Source: Bifidobacterium breve
Lineage (GTDB): Bacteria; Actinomycetota; Thermoleophilia; Miltoncostaeales; Miltoncostaeaceae
Direction of reading: 5' to 3'
NCBI GenBank assembly: GCA_945876305.1
Contig: CAMCOB010000058.1
Span: 1 to 7,932 of the forward strand
Length of the DNA stretch: 7,932 nt
The notes beneath the pieces were generated by a model. The model was not told where the DNA came from, did not search any database, and saw only the letters and a program-made list of their open reading frames with translations. Shown in pieces: positions 1 to 6,688 of this stretch (its first letter is position 1; each line of letters opens with the position of its first letter). A program made the translations under genes and the position numbers.

Positions 1-498
1 ATCGATCGTCTTGTCGGTAACGCCGACGAATGGGCCAAGGGCTTCAACGCCGGCGAGTTGGCAGTACAACCGACGCTGCGTCTGGCCGTGGTGGCCTGCC
101 AGGACTCCCGCCTCGACCCGCAGAGCCTGCTGGGCCTCGGACCCGGTGAAGCGCACTACATGAGAAACGCCGGCGGCACCGTCACCGACGACATGCTGCG
201 CTCACTTGTGATCTCCCAGCGGTTCCTCGGCACCCGGGAGATCGTCCTCATTCATCACACCGACTGCGGAATGCTGCGCTTCAAGGACGACGACCTGCTC
301 GACGATCTGCATGCCGAGACCGGCATGCGCCCCACCTGGGCGGTGGAGACGTTTGACGATCTCGACGACGACCTGCGACAGTCGATGCGCCGTATCCACA
401 CCAGCCCGTTCATCCCGCACAAGGACAACGTGCGCGGATTCGTGTACGAGGTGGAGACCGGACGCCTGCGTGAGGTGACGCTTGCCGAGGGCAGCTGA
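1..498 (+). CDS. Beta-class carbonic anhydrase, 5' end cut by window edge
   Basis: Beta-carbonic anhydrases are zinc enzymes that interconvert CO2 and bicarbonate in the cytoplasm. The frame is open from base 1 and 165 residues are visible before the TGA. The zinc ligands and Asp/Arg dyad appear in ACQDSR (Cys33, Asp35, Arg37 of the visible part) and in HHTDCG (His86, Cys89). The stretches RNAGG, VTDD, RSL.ISQR.LGTREI and ETG.RPTW closely resemble M. tuberculosis Rv1284 (CanA, about 163 residues) as I remember it. In Rv1284 the first zinc Cys is near residue 35, so only a few N-terminal codons are probably missing. A TTG at base 58 would be too late as a start, because homology runs upstream of it (NADEWAKGF). 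In mycobacteria the homologue lies next to cysDN, so a sulfur-metabolism neighbourhood is not surprising. The family call is firm; the true start lies outside the window. Confidence 0.95.
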   Translation: MDRLVGNADEWAKGFNAGELAVQPTLRLAVVACQDSRLDPQSLLGLGPGEAHYMRNAGGTVTDDMLRSLVISQRFLGTREIVLIHHTDCGMLRFKDDDLLDDLHAETGMRPTWAVETFDDLDDDLRQSMRRIHTSPFIPHKDNVRGFVYEVETGRLREVTLAEGS

Positions 499-515
499 CC
501 GCCACCGCGAGGCGG
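499..515 (+). terminator. Possible weak hairpin after carbonic anhydrase
   Basis: CCGCC (499-503) pairs with GGCGG (511-515) across a 7-base loop, immediately after the stop codon. There is no T-tract and the stem is only 5 bp, so this may be chance in GC-rich DNA. The rest of the 126-base gap up to the next gene shows no other structure that I can see. Confidence 0.2.
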
Positions 516-624
516 GAGTCATCTGGCGAACGGGCAACGCCTTCGACTGATCAGGCGCACCCCGGCGCGTCACCGCTCAAACATGGGCTGCACCCCGCAT
601 TCGCCCTGACACGCAAGTGACCGG

Positions 625-1074
625 ATGCGTGGCATGAAACTGATTGACGAGACGCCGGTTGACCCCGGCAACGAATGGGCTGCCGACCATGTGCGCCGGT
701 ATGTTGAGTCGGGCGGGGCGGATGGCGGGGAATTTGCCACAGGGGTGCCAGTGCTCCTTCTCACCACCCGGGGGCAACGCAGCGGAACGGTGCGTCGCAC
801 GCCGCTGGTGTTCGGGCGGGATGGCGACGATTACATCGTGGTGGCCTCGTTCAACGGTGCCCCCAAAGATCCGGACTGGTTCGTGAATCTCGCAGCCGAT
901 CCCGAGGTGGTCGTGCAGGTGGGTCCCGAGGTGATGCCCGGTGCGGCACGCGTGACTGGCCCCGCCGAGAGGGAGCGCCTGTGGGCGCGTATGACTGCGA
1001 TCTCACCGGGTTACGAGGACGCGTCAGCGAAGGCCGGGCGGCAGATCCCCGTGGTCGTGATCAGCACCCAATAG
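625..1074 (+). CDS. Deazaflavin (F420)-dependent nitroreductase family protein
   Basis: This 149-residue protein belongs to the split beta-barrel family (formerly DUF385; Ddn/Rv3547-like) that binds F420 or related flavins and reduces or protects diverse substrates. Family hallmarks in order are VLLLTTRGQRSG (about 43-54), R.TPLVF (about 58-63), DYIVVASFNGAPKDPDWFVNLAADPEVVVQVG (about 68-100, described here as a block of conserved residues), then a helical RERLWARM segment and a C-terminal VVVIST strand. Length is normal for the family. ATG 625 is used; an in-frame ATG at 634 (MKLIDE) is equally possible because neither has a strong Shine-Dalgarno. The substrate cannot be read from sequence. 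It stands alone, ending in a hairpin and convergent with the toxin gene downstream. Confidence 0.88.
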   Translation: MRGMKLIDETPVDPGNEWAADHVRRYVESGGADGGEFATGVPVLLLTTRGQRSGTVRRTPLVFGRDGDDYIVVASFNGAPKDPDWFVNLAADPEVVVQVGPEVMPGAARVTGPAERERLWARMTAISPGYEDASAKAGRQIPVVVISTQ

Positions 1075-1092
1075 GCGGCCGTCTGGGCCGCC
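1074..1092 (+). terminator. GC-rich hairpin terminator after the nitroreductase gene
   Basis: GGCGGCC (1074-1080) and GGCCGCC (1086-1092) form a perfect 7-bp stem with the 5-base loop GTCTG. The stem begins on the last base of the TAG stop. There is no T-tract, as is common for actinobacterial terminators. The position between convergent genes (625-1074 plus, 1140-1544 minus) supports a transcription-end role, possibly in both directions. Functional termination is inferred. Confidence 0.5.
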
Positions 1093-1139
1093 GTCCGCCA
1101 CACCGCGACACACGGGCTCAATGCAAGCGGGGCACCGTG

Positions 1140-1544
1140 TCACCGCACCGGGGCCGTTCGCACCCGAAGTCCGGCGATGCCGTCGACGCTGCGATGATCG
1201 AAGGTCACGAGCACCCGATCGGTTGCAATGGCCGTGGCCGCGATCATGAGGTCGTGGGCTCCTTTGGGCGCGCCGGCATCCGCCATCTGCGCCAGCAGGC
1301 GCGCATGCACCTCTGCCACCCGCAGGTCATACGGCTCCACATCGAGGAACGTGAGCAAGCCATCCAGCCAACGCCCACGCTGCTCGGCACGCGTGGCGTG
1401 ACCCCGGTGTGCGCCCAAGCGGAGCTCGGCCACAGTAACGGCGGCAATGGCGACGTCCTCCTCGTGCTCGGCGACCAGGCCGGACAGCCCCTCGCCGCGG
1501 TGCCCTGCCACAAGCACACTCGAGTCAAATATCAGTCGGGCCAT
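1140..1544 (-). CDS. vapC: PIN-domain ribonuclease toxin (VapC family)
   Basis: PIN-domain toxins are Mg2+-dependent RNases that cleave tRNA or rRNA and arrest growth when not bound by their antitoxin. The 134-residue protein has the expected length and acidic residues: Asp7 in LIFDSSVLV, Glu40 in TVAELRLG, Asp98 in AHDLMIAATA and Asp116 in VTFDHRSVDGI. The active site therefore looks intact. The ATG overlaps the end of the antitoxin gene by 13 bases (1532-1544), so translation is probably coupled, with no strong Shine-Dalgarno of its own. The gene symbol is the family name; the RNA target is unknown. Confidence 0.92.
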   Translation of the reverse strand: MARLIFDSSVLVAGHRGEGLSGLVAEHEEDVAIAAVTVAELRLGAHRGHATRAEQRGRWLDGLLTFLDVEPYDLRVAEVHARLLAQMADAGAPKGAHDLMIAATAIATDRVLVTFDHRSVDGIAGLRVRTAPVR

Positions 1545-1786
1545 ATGGAATCCGGTGCCGGCAGCGTGCCCCGAAGCGCCACCAGGTCATCGGCCCAGTC
1601 GACGTCTGGTGGGTTGCGGTCGAGCCACTCGAGCAGTGCACTCGTCGAGCGGCCAGAGGTCGGCGGCGAGACGATCGCGACCGGTCTGCCTCGGCGCATG
1701 ATCGTGAATGACTCCCCGCGGGCTTCGACGGCATCAAGCATGTCGGCAAATGAACGTGCGGCCGCGGTTGCTGTGAGCTTTTCCAT
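1532..1786 (-). CDS. vapB: Type II antitoxin, Phd/YefM (VapB-like) family
   Basis: The 84-residue protein starts MEKLTATAAARSFADML, the Phd/YefM N-terminal fold that dimerises and binds operator DNA, continues VEARGESFTIMRRGRPVAIVSP (about 22-43), and ends in an acidic, Trp-containing tail (LLEWLDRNPPDVDWADDL) of the kind that wraps the toxin. The start at 1786 is chosen because the conserved fold begins there; the reading frame stays open 20 codons further upstream, but that stretch looks like non-coding DNA and covers the operator. There is no Shine-Dalgarno before the ATG. The proposed GATAAT -10 element (minus strand, 1801-1796) would put the transcript start almost on the ATG, so the mRNA may be leaderless, which is common in actinobacteria. 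It is encoded just upstream of, and overlapping, the toxin gene. Confidence 0.88.
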   Translation of the reverse strand: MEKLTATAAARSFADMLDAVEARGESFTIMRRGRPVAIVSPPTSGRSTSALLEWLDRNPPDVDWADDLVALRGTLPAPDSIWPD

Positions 1787-1789
1787 ACG

Positions 1790-1806
1790 TATCTGATTAT
1801 CAGATA
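1790..1806. promoter_or_regulatory. Palindromic operator upstream of the antitoxin gene
   Basis: TATCTGATTATCAGATA is a perfect palindrome: 8-bp arms around a single central base (1798). It lies 3 bases upstream of the antitoxin ATG and contains a GATAAT -10-like hexamer on the minus strand. A second palindrome, ATACGTAT (1785-1792), overlaps its edge and the start codon. Phd/VapB antitoxins autoregulate by binding such sites, so this is the likely operator. It also lies in the intergenic region shared with the divergent small ORF at 1864. Binding is inferred. Confidence 0.65.
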
Positions 1807-1863
1807 ACTTCCCGCCAGGCCATGGGCCATGCGCACGTTGGCGCATTCACAGGAGTGGGCGCA

Positions 1864-2022
1864 ATGAATTCCGAAACGAACATTCATGTCTCGCCAGAGA
1901 AGGAACCCTCCTCCGAACTGACCCGCGACTTCATCGCGCTGGCAGGAACGATGGCCATCCCCCCGTCAATGCAGGGACTGACCTGGGATGAGACGCTGCG
2001 GCAGGAGAAAGCCTCGCGCTGA
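1864..2022 (+). CDS. Small 52-residue hypothetical protein divergent from the TA pair
   Basis: I do not recognise this protein. ATG 1864 is preceded by AGGAG (1851-1855) with an 8-base spacer, a convincing ribosome binding site, so it is preferred over an in-frame ATG at 1822. The product begins MNSETNIHVSPEKE, has a central helix-like SELTRDFIALAG segment and ends LTWDETLRQEKASR. The C-terminal W-(D/E)-E-T-L element is reminiscent of the tails of some small VapB-type antitoxins, but there is no recognisable DNA-binding N-terminus, so this is only a hint. It has no membrane segment and no cysteines. It diverges from the antitoxin gene across 77 bases holding the palindrome, and converges on mec, with only 18 bases (including the palindrome GGCGCGCGCC, 2023-2032) between the stop codons. 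Confidence 0.6.
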   Translation: MNSETNIHVSPEKEPSSELTRDFIALAGTMAIPPSMQGLTWDETLRQEKASR

Positions 2023-2040
2023 GGCGCGCGCCAGCGGCGG

Positions 2041-2451
2041 TCAGCTGATGTCGACCGGCTCCTCGGTGATCTGCTCGCCCTCGGCCGCCGAACGCTCCAG
2101 GTGGAATGCGCGGATGACGGGGGTGTTCTCGTCCTGAAGCGACACGATCACGTAGAGCGGCTCGGCGAAGAACGCCAGTTCCACATCGGTCTTTGACGGG
2201 TAGGCCGCCGACCGGGTGTGCGAGTGGTAGATGGCCAGCAGATCCTCGCCGGAATCCTCGATCTGCTCCATCAGGTCCATCTGCTCGCGCGGGTCCATCA
2301 CATACATGAAGGGCGTGCCCTCGGTATTGATGGCCGGCAGTACACGCGTGGCCACGCCGTCCCTGCCCGCGACGAGGCCGCAGCACTCGTTGGGGAACTC
2401 CTCCCGGGCGTGCACGATGATCGTCTCGGCAAGGCCGGGTGACAGCTTCAC
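2041..2451 (-). CDS. mec: JAMM/MPN+ metallopeptidase, CysO-cysteine hydrolase (Mec)
   Basis: Mec-type peptidases of the Mov34/MPN/PAD-1 (M67) family cleave the CysO-cysteine adduct to release free cysteine and regenerate the carrier. The 136-residue protein has an intact JAMM zinc site: HSH then ten residues then Asp (His76, His78, Asp89 in HSHTRSAAYPSKTD) with the upstream catalytic Glu22 in PNECCGLVAG. The GTG at 2451 is chosen because the fold begins there (VKLSPGLAETII) and GAGG lies 6 bases upstream; the frame remains open to 2502 only inside cysM. Its start is 13 bases after the cysM stop, last in the operon moeZ-cysO-cysM-mec, the same cysO-cysM association seen in M. tuberculosis Rv1334-Rv1336. 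It may also be needed to trim the carrier's unusual C-terminal Gln (inference). Confidence 0.92.
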   Translation of the reverse strand: MKLSPGLAETIIVHAREEFPNECCGLVAGRDGVATRVLPAINTEGTPFMYVMDPREQMDLMEQIEDSGEDLLAIYHSHTRSAAYPSKTDVELAFFAEPLYVIVSLQDENTPVIRAFHLERSAAEGEQITEEPVDIS

Positions 2452-2464
2452 GAACGGCCTCGGG

Positions 2465-3430
2465 CTACCAGAACACGCCGTTGTCGAGGGTCTCCTCAAC
2501 AACGTCGAGGTCGCCGGTCCAGATGCCGGCCGACAGGTACTTCCAGCCGCTGTCGCAGATGATGCCCACGATGGTGCCGCGCTCCATCGTGGATGCCACG
2601 CGTGCGCAGGTGTGCATCACTGCACCACTGGATACCCCTGCGAAGATGCCCTGCTCGCTGGCCAGGCGCCGGGTCATGACGATGGCATCCATATTCTCCA
2701 CCAGCAGTTTGCGATCGAGCTGCGTGATGTCGAGGATGGGCGGGATGAAGCCATCGTCGAGGCTGCGAAGGCCGGACACCGGGTCGCCCTGCAGCGGCTC
2801 GCAGGCGACGATCTGAATGTCGGCGCGGTGCTCCTTGAACCGCTTTGCGCAGCCCATGAGCGTGCCACCGGTGCCGAGGCCCGCGACGAACACATCGATC
2901 TCGGGGCAGTCGCGGATGATCTCGGCGGCGGTGCCCTCGTAGTGGGCGCGCGGGTTGGCCGGGTTGCCGTACTGGAAGAGCATCGGGATGCCCTCCTTTG
3001 CCGACAGTTCCTTGGCCATCTCCACCGAGCCGTTGCTGCCGGTCTCCCCCGGGCTGTCCACGATCTCGGCGCCGTAGATCTCGAGCAGCCTGCGGCGTTC
3101 CTCGGTGACGTTGTCGGGCATCACGGCGATGAGCTTGTAGCCACGAACCCGGGAGATCATGGCCAGCGAGATCCCGGTATTGCCGGAGGTGGGTTCCATG
3201 ATGGTGTCGCCCGGCTTCAGCACCCCGCGCGCCTCGGCATCGTCCAGCAGGCTCTTGGCCGTACGGTCCTTGATCGAACCGGTGGGGTTGTCGCACTCCA
3301 TCTTGGCGAGGATCCGCACCTCGGGGTTGGGCGACAGGCCCGACACATCCACCAAGGGCGTCTCGCCGATGGTGGCCACGATGTCCGGAGATACCACCAG
3401 AGGCGGTGCCTCGAGCCCGGTCCGGCTCAT
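2465..3430 (-). CDS. cysM: CysO-dependent cysteine synthase (O-phosphoserine sulfhydrylase type)
   Basis: This 321-residue PLP enzyme of the cysteine synthase family is predicted to use the CysO thiocarboxylate as sulfur donor and activated serine (O-phosphoserine in the M. tuberculosis enzyme) to form a CysO-cysteine adduct. The PLP lysine is Lys54 in NPTGSIKDR; the substrate loop is PTSGNTG (80-86); the phosphate cup is GLGTGGT (184-190). Further matches to mycobacterial CysM are YGNPANP, LRSLDDGF (Arg222, equivalent to the Arg220 linked to phosphoserine selectivity), GIFAGVSSGAV and SGWKYLSAG. Length equals the M. tuberculosis protein (about 323). The ATG overlaps the cysO stop as TAATG, with no clear Shine-Dalgarno, so it is probably translated by coupling. 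The preference for phosphoserine over acetylserine is inferred from this motif and the cysO/mec context. Confidence 0.95.
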   Translation of the reverse strand: MSRTGLEAPPLVVSPDIVATIGETPLVDVSGLSPNPEVRILAKMECDNPTGSIKDRTAKSLLDDAEARGVLKPGDTIMEPTSGNTGISLAMISRVRGYKLIAVMPDNVTEERRRLLEIYGAEIVDSPGETGSNGSVEMAKELSAKEGIPMLFQYGNPANPRAHYEGTAAEIIRDCPEIDVFVAGLGTGGTLMGCAKRFKEHRADIQIVACEPLQGDPVSGLRSLDDGFIPPILDITQLDRKLLVENMDAIVMTRRLASEQGIFAGVSSGAVMHTCARVASTMERGTIVGIICDSGWKYLSAGIWTGDLDVVEETLDNGVFW

Positions 3431-3701
3431 TACTGGCCGCCGGCCATGGCGGGGAGGATGAGCAGCGTGTCGTCGTCACCCACGGGGGTGTCGGTCCACT
3501 GCATCAGCCGTGCGTCCTCGTCGTTCACGTACACGTTGACGAACTTGTGCAGCTCGCCATCTGACGTGAGGATCTGCTTGCCGATCGCCGGGTGTGCCTC
3601 GCAGAGTGCGGAGAGCACCTCGCCCACATTCGTACCCTTGGCCTCGACCGTGCGCTCGCCGCCCGCAGCCTGACGCAGCACCGGTGGAATCTTGACGGTG
3701 C

Positions 3702-3705
<4 letters not shown>
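3430..3705 (-). CDS. cysO: Sulfur carrier protein CysO (MoaD/ThiS, ubiquitin-like fold) ending GGQ
   Basis: CysO carries sulfur as a C-terminal thiocarboxylate for cysteine synthesis. The 91-residue product has the MoaD/ThiS pattern: MSTVKIPPVLR first strand, a helix (NVGEVLSALCEAHP, 26-39), KFVNVYVNDEDARL (54-67), a DDTLLILPAMAGG tail. It matches mycobacterial CysO (for example YVNDED and ILPA.AGG). The ATG at 3705 overlaps the moeZ-like stop as ATGA, with AGGGG about 8 bases upstream. The odd feature is the C-terminus: after Gly89-Gly90 there is one extra residue, Gln91 (CAG), before TAA. Thiocarboxylation needs a free Gly-Gly end, so either the Gln is removed or the protein tolerates it. 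The CAG codon is one base from TAG, so a single mutation or base-call error could explain it. Confidence 0.93.
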
Positions 3706-4892
<1,187 letters not shown>

Positions 4893-4922
4893 GGTCCTCC
4901 GTGGCCTTTTTTCGTTTCCCGG

Positions 4923-4951
4923 TAAATCCAACGGCAATACTACCAATTCAA
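4923..4951 (-). promoter_or_regulatory. Candidate promoter of the moeZ-cysO-cysM-mec operon
   Basis: On the minus strand TTGAAT (4951-4946) and GATTTA (4928-4923) are separated by exactly 17 bases, giving a good -35 match but a poor -10. A transcript would begin near 4915, about 23 bases before the ATG, leaving room for the GGAGG. The area is noticeably AT-richer than its surroundings. It is the only reasonable sigma-70-type candidate I see in the 147-base divergent region; no leader RNA structure or riboswitch is evident there. Confidence 0.35.
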
Positions 4952-4958
4952 CTGCCGT
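4931..4958. repeat. Inverted repeat overlapping the candidate cysteine-operon promoter
   Basis: ACGGCA (4931-4936) and TGCCGT (4953-4958) are perfect inverted arms separated by 16 bases. They flank the proposed -35 element and lie in its spacer, where a dimeric repressor could act. Six-base arms can occur by chance in a region this size, so this is a low-confidence operator candidate. Confidence 0.3.
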
Positions 4959-5039
4959 GGCTCGCAGTACGTAACCTGACGGGCAGTCGGCGGGAAAGGA
5001 CCATAGCCCGCAGCGGCCCATGGGAAGGGGATGAACGGA

Positions 5040-5327
5040 GTGACGGAACGTATCCCGAAGAGCACGTTCGTGAACCCCGACGCCAGGGTGCGTTGCCCCA
5101 CGCCGGACTGCTGGGGCGATCTGGTGCTGTTTCCCACGGGGCAGGTGGACGACGACGGCATTCCCGCGTTCGCCAACGGCACTCTCTGCCCCCTCTGCAT
5201 GGGCTCATTTGAGCTCGAACCCGACATCAGCGACCGCGACCTGTATCTGAAGGTGGCGTGGATCCGTGCGAACCCCGGTCAGACGCTGCCCGACCAGATC
5301 GAACCGCCGGAGCCTCCGGCCGCGTGA
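5040..5327 (+). CDS. Small four-cysteine hypothetical protein (possible zinc ribbon)
   Basis: I do not recognise a named family. The 95-residue product has two cysteine pairs, CPTPDC (19 and 24) and CPLC (50 and 53), separated by a beta-rich stretch with LVLFPTG, a spacing that would suit a small zinc ribbon. The C-terminus is LYLKVAWIRANPG followed by a Pro/Glu-rich tail. GTG 5040 is preferred because the purine-rich GGAAGGGG ends at 5030, about 9 bases upstream; the in-frame ATG at 5031 directly abuts that sequence and would have no spacer. The stop overlaps the rarA start as GTGA, so the two are probably co-translated. It diverges from the cysteine operon. A role with RarA (for example DNA or nucleic-acid binding) is only suggested by position. 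Confidence 0.75.
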   Translation: MTERIPKSTFVNPDARVRCPTPDCWGDLVLFPTGQVDDDGIPAFANGTLCPLCMGSFELEPDISDRDLYLKVAWIRANPGQTLPDQIEPPEPPAA

Positions 5328-6688
5328 GCACCGATCCCGACCTCTTCGGCGACGCCATTGACCAGAGCCTGGCGACCGTTGCACCGCTGGCCGCACGCAT
5401 GCGCCCCACCACGCTCGACGAAGTGGTGGGCCACGCCGTACTGCTCGGGCCCGACGGGTTCCTGCGCCGTGCGATTTCTGAGGACGCCGTGCCGTCGATG
5501 GTGCTGTACGGGCCACCCGGCAGCGGCAAGACCACTCTGGCCCGTGTGGTGGCGGGAAGCACCCGTGCCGTGTTTGAGGAGTTGTCGGCCACTTCGGCCG
5601 GACTGCCCGACGTGCGCGCCGTCATCGCCCGTGCCCGCGACCGCCTGGTGTCTGGGGGTCGCACGGTGCTGTTCATCGACGAGATCCACCGGTTTACCAA
5701 GAGCCAGCAGGATGCCCTGCTGCCCGCCGTGGAGGAGGGGGTGGTGACCCTCATCGGTGCCACCACCGAGAACCCGTACTACGAGGTGAATGCCGCGCTG
5801 GTGTCGCGCATGCGCGTGCTGGTGCTGGAGTCGCTCACCGATGAGGAGATCGCCGACCTCATCGACCGTGCGATCGCCGACCCCCGGGGGCTCGGGGGGT
5901 CAGTCGCGGTGGCAGAGGAGTCACGAAACGCCATGGTGGCGCGCAGTGGCGGCGATGCGCGCTTTGCGCTCAACCTTCTGGAGGCATCTGCCGGACTGGC
6001 CGGGGATGGGCCCATCACGACCGTCGTCGTGGAGCGTGCCGGCGGCAGGGCCGTGGTGTACGACAAGGGCGGCGATCAGCACTACAACGTGATCTCGGCC
6101 TTCATCAAGAGCATGCGCGGCAGCGACCCCGATGCCGCCCTGTACTGGCTGGCAGTGATGTTGCAGGGGGGCGAGGACCCAAAGTTCATTGCCCGGCGCA
6201 TCATCGTGCTGGCCAGCGAGGACATTGGCAACGCCGACCCGCGGGCCATCGAGGTGGCTGTGGCTGTTGCGCGCGCGGTGGAGTTTGTGGGCATGCCCGA
6301 GGCGCGCATCAATCTGGCGCAGGCGGTGACCTACATGGCGCTGGCACCCAAGGGCAATTCGTCGTACCAGGGCATCAACGCGGCCATGGCGCTCGTGGAG
6401 GCGGAGGGGGCCAAGGCCCCACCCCTTGCGCTGCGCGATGCGAGCGGCACCAATAAACGCAATCTGGGGCACGGCACCGGGTACGTCAATCCCCACTCGG
6501 TGCCCGACCGCGTGACCGGGCACTCCTGCATGCCTGAGGGCATGGAGGGCATCACGTTCTTTGCGCCCGGCACCGTGGGTACCGAGGCCGCATATGCCGC
6601 GCACCTTCACCAGTTGCGCGAACAGGCGCAGAGGAGGGCGGCGTCTGACACCATGCCGCCCGTTGACGACCGGGAGGAGCACGCGTGA
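5324..6688 (+). CDS. rarA: Replication-associated recombination ATPase RarA (MgsA)
   Basis: RarA/MgsA is an AAA+ ATPase related to clamp loaders that acts at stalled replication forks; homologues are E. coli RarA, yeast Mgs1 and human WRNIP1. The 454-residue product has DEVVGH (about 32-37), Walker A GPPGSGKT (63-70), Walker B VLFIDEIHRF with Asp119-Glu120, sensor 1 GATTENP (145-151), an arginine finger in VSRM (Arg162), and the C-terminal tetramerisation region starting YDKGGDQHYNVISAFIKS and including ASEDIGNADP and YMALAPKGN. Length fits the family (about 450). GTG 5324 is chosen: the conserved LF...LATVAPLAARMRP start follows, and it overlaps the preceding stop as GTGA. An ATG at 5258 would add 22 out-of-family residues inside the upstream gene. 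The C-terminus overlaps the next start by GTGA. Confidence 0.97.
   Translation: MSTDPDLFGDAIDQSLATVAPLAARMRPTTLDEVVGHAVLLGPDGFLRRAISEDAVPSMVLYGPPGSGKTTLARVVAGSTRAVFEELSATSAGLPDVRAVIARARDRLVSGGRTVLFIDEIHRFTKSQQDALLPAVEEGVVTLIGATTENPYYEVNAALVSRMRVLVLESLTDEEIADLIDRAIADPRGLGGSVAVAEESRNAMVARSGGDARFALNLLEASAGLAGDGPITTVVVERAGGRAVVYDKGGDQHYNVISAFIKSMRGSDPDAALYWLAVMLQGGEDPKFIARRIIVLASEDIGNADPRAIEVAVAVARAVEFVGMPEARINLAQAVTYMALAPKGNSSYQGINAAMALVEAEGAKAPPLALRDASGTNKRNLGHGTGYVNPHSVPDRVTGHSCMPEGMEGITFFAPGTVGTEAAYAAHLHQLREQAQRRAASDTMPPVDDREEHA

Noticed and set aside
1110..1140. ACACGG...CCGTGT inverted repeat downstream of the PIN toxin, considered as its terminator
   Set aside because: The arms are only 6 bp with a 19-base loop and no T-tract, and the nearby 1074-1092 hairpin is far stronger.
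2023..2032. GGCGCGCGCC palindrome between convergent stop codons, considered as a terminator
   Set aside because: It is self-complementary with no loop and no T-tract; such short GC palindromes are common in this base composition.
2231..3673. Long plus-strand open frame (480 codons) opposite mec, cysM and cysO
   Set aside because: It runs antisense to three clearly conserved genes, has a low-complexity His/Gly/Asp-rich product typical of antisense GC-rich DNA, and matches no family.
4893..5021. 43-residue N-terminal extension of the moeZ-like protein
   Set aside because: It would run through the AT-rich promoter region, and the GGAGG just before ATG 4892 together with the rhodanese start favours the shorter protein.
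5258..5323. ATG 5258 as the start of rarA
   Set aside because: The extra 22 residues lie entirely within the preceding gene and are not part of the RarA family; the GTGA overlap at 5324 fits better.
5921..6682. Minus-strand open frame (253 codons) opposite rarA
   Set aside because: Antisense shadow of a highly conserved AAA+ gene; no domain or ribosome binding site.
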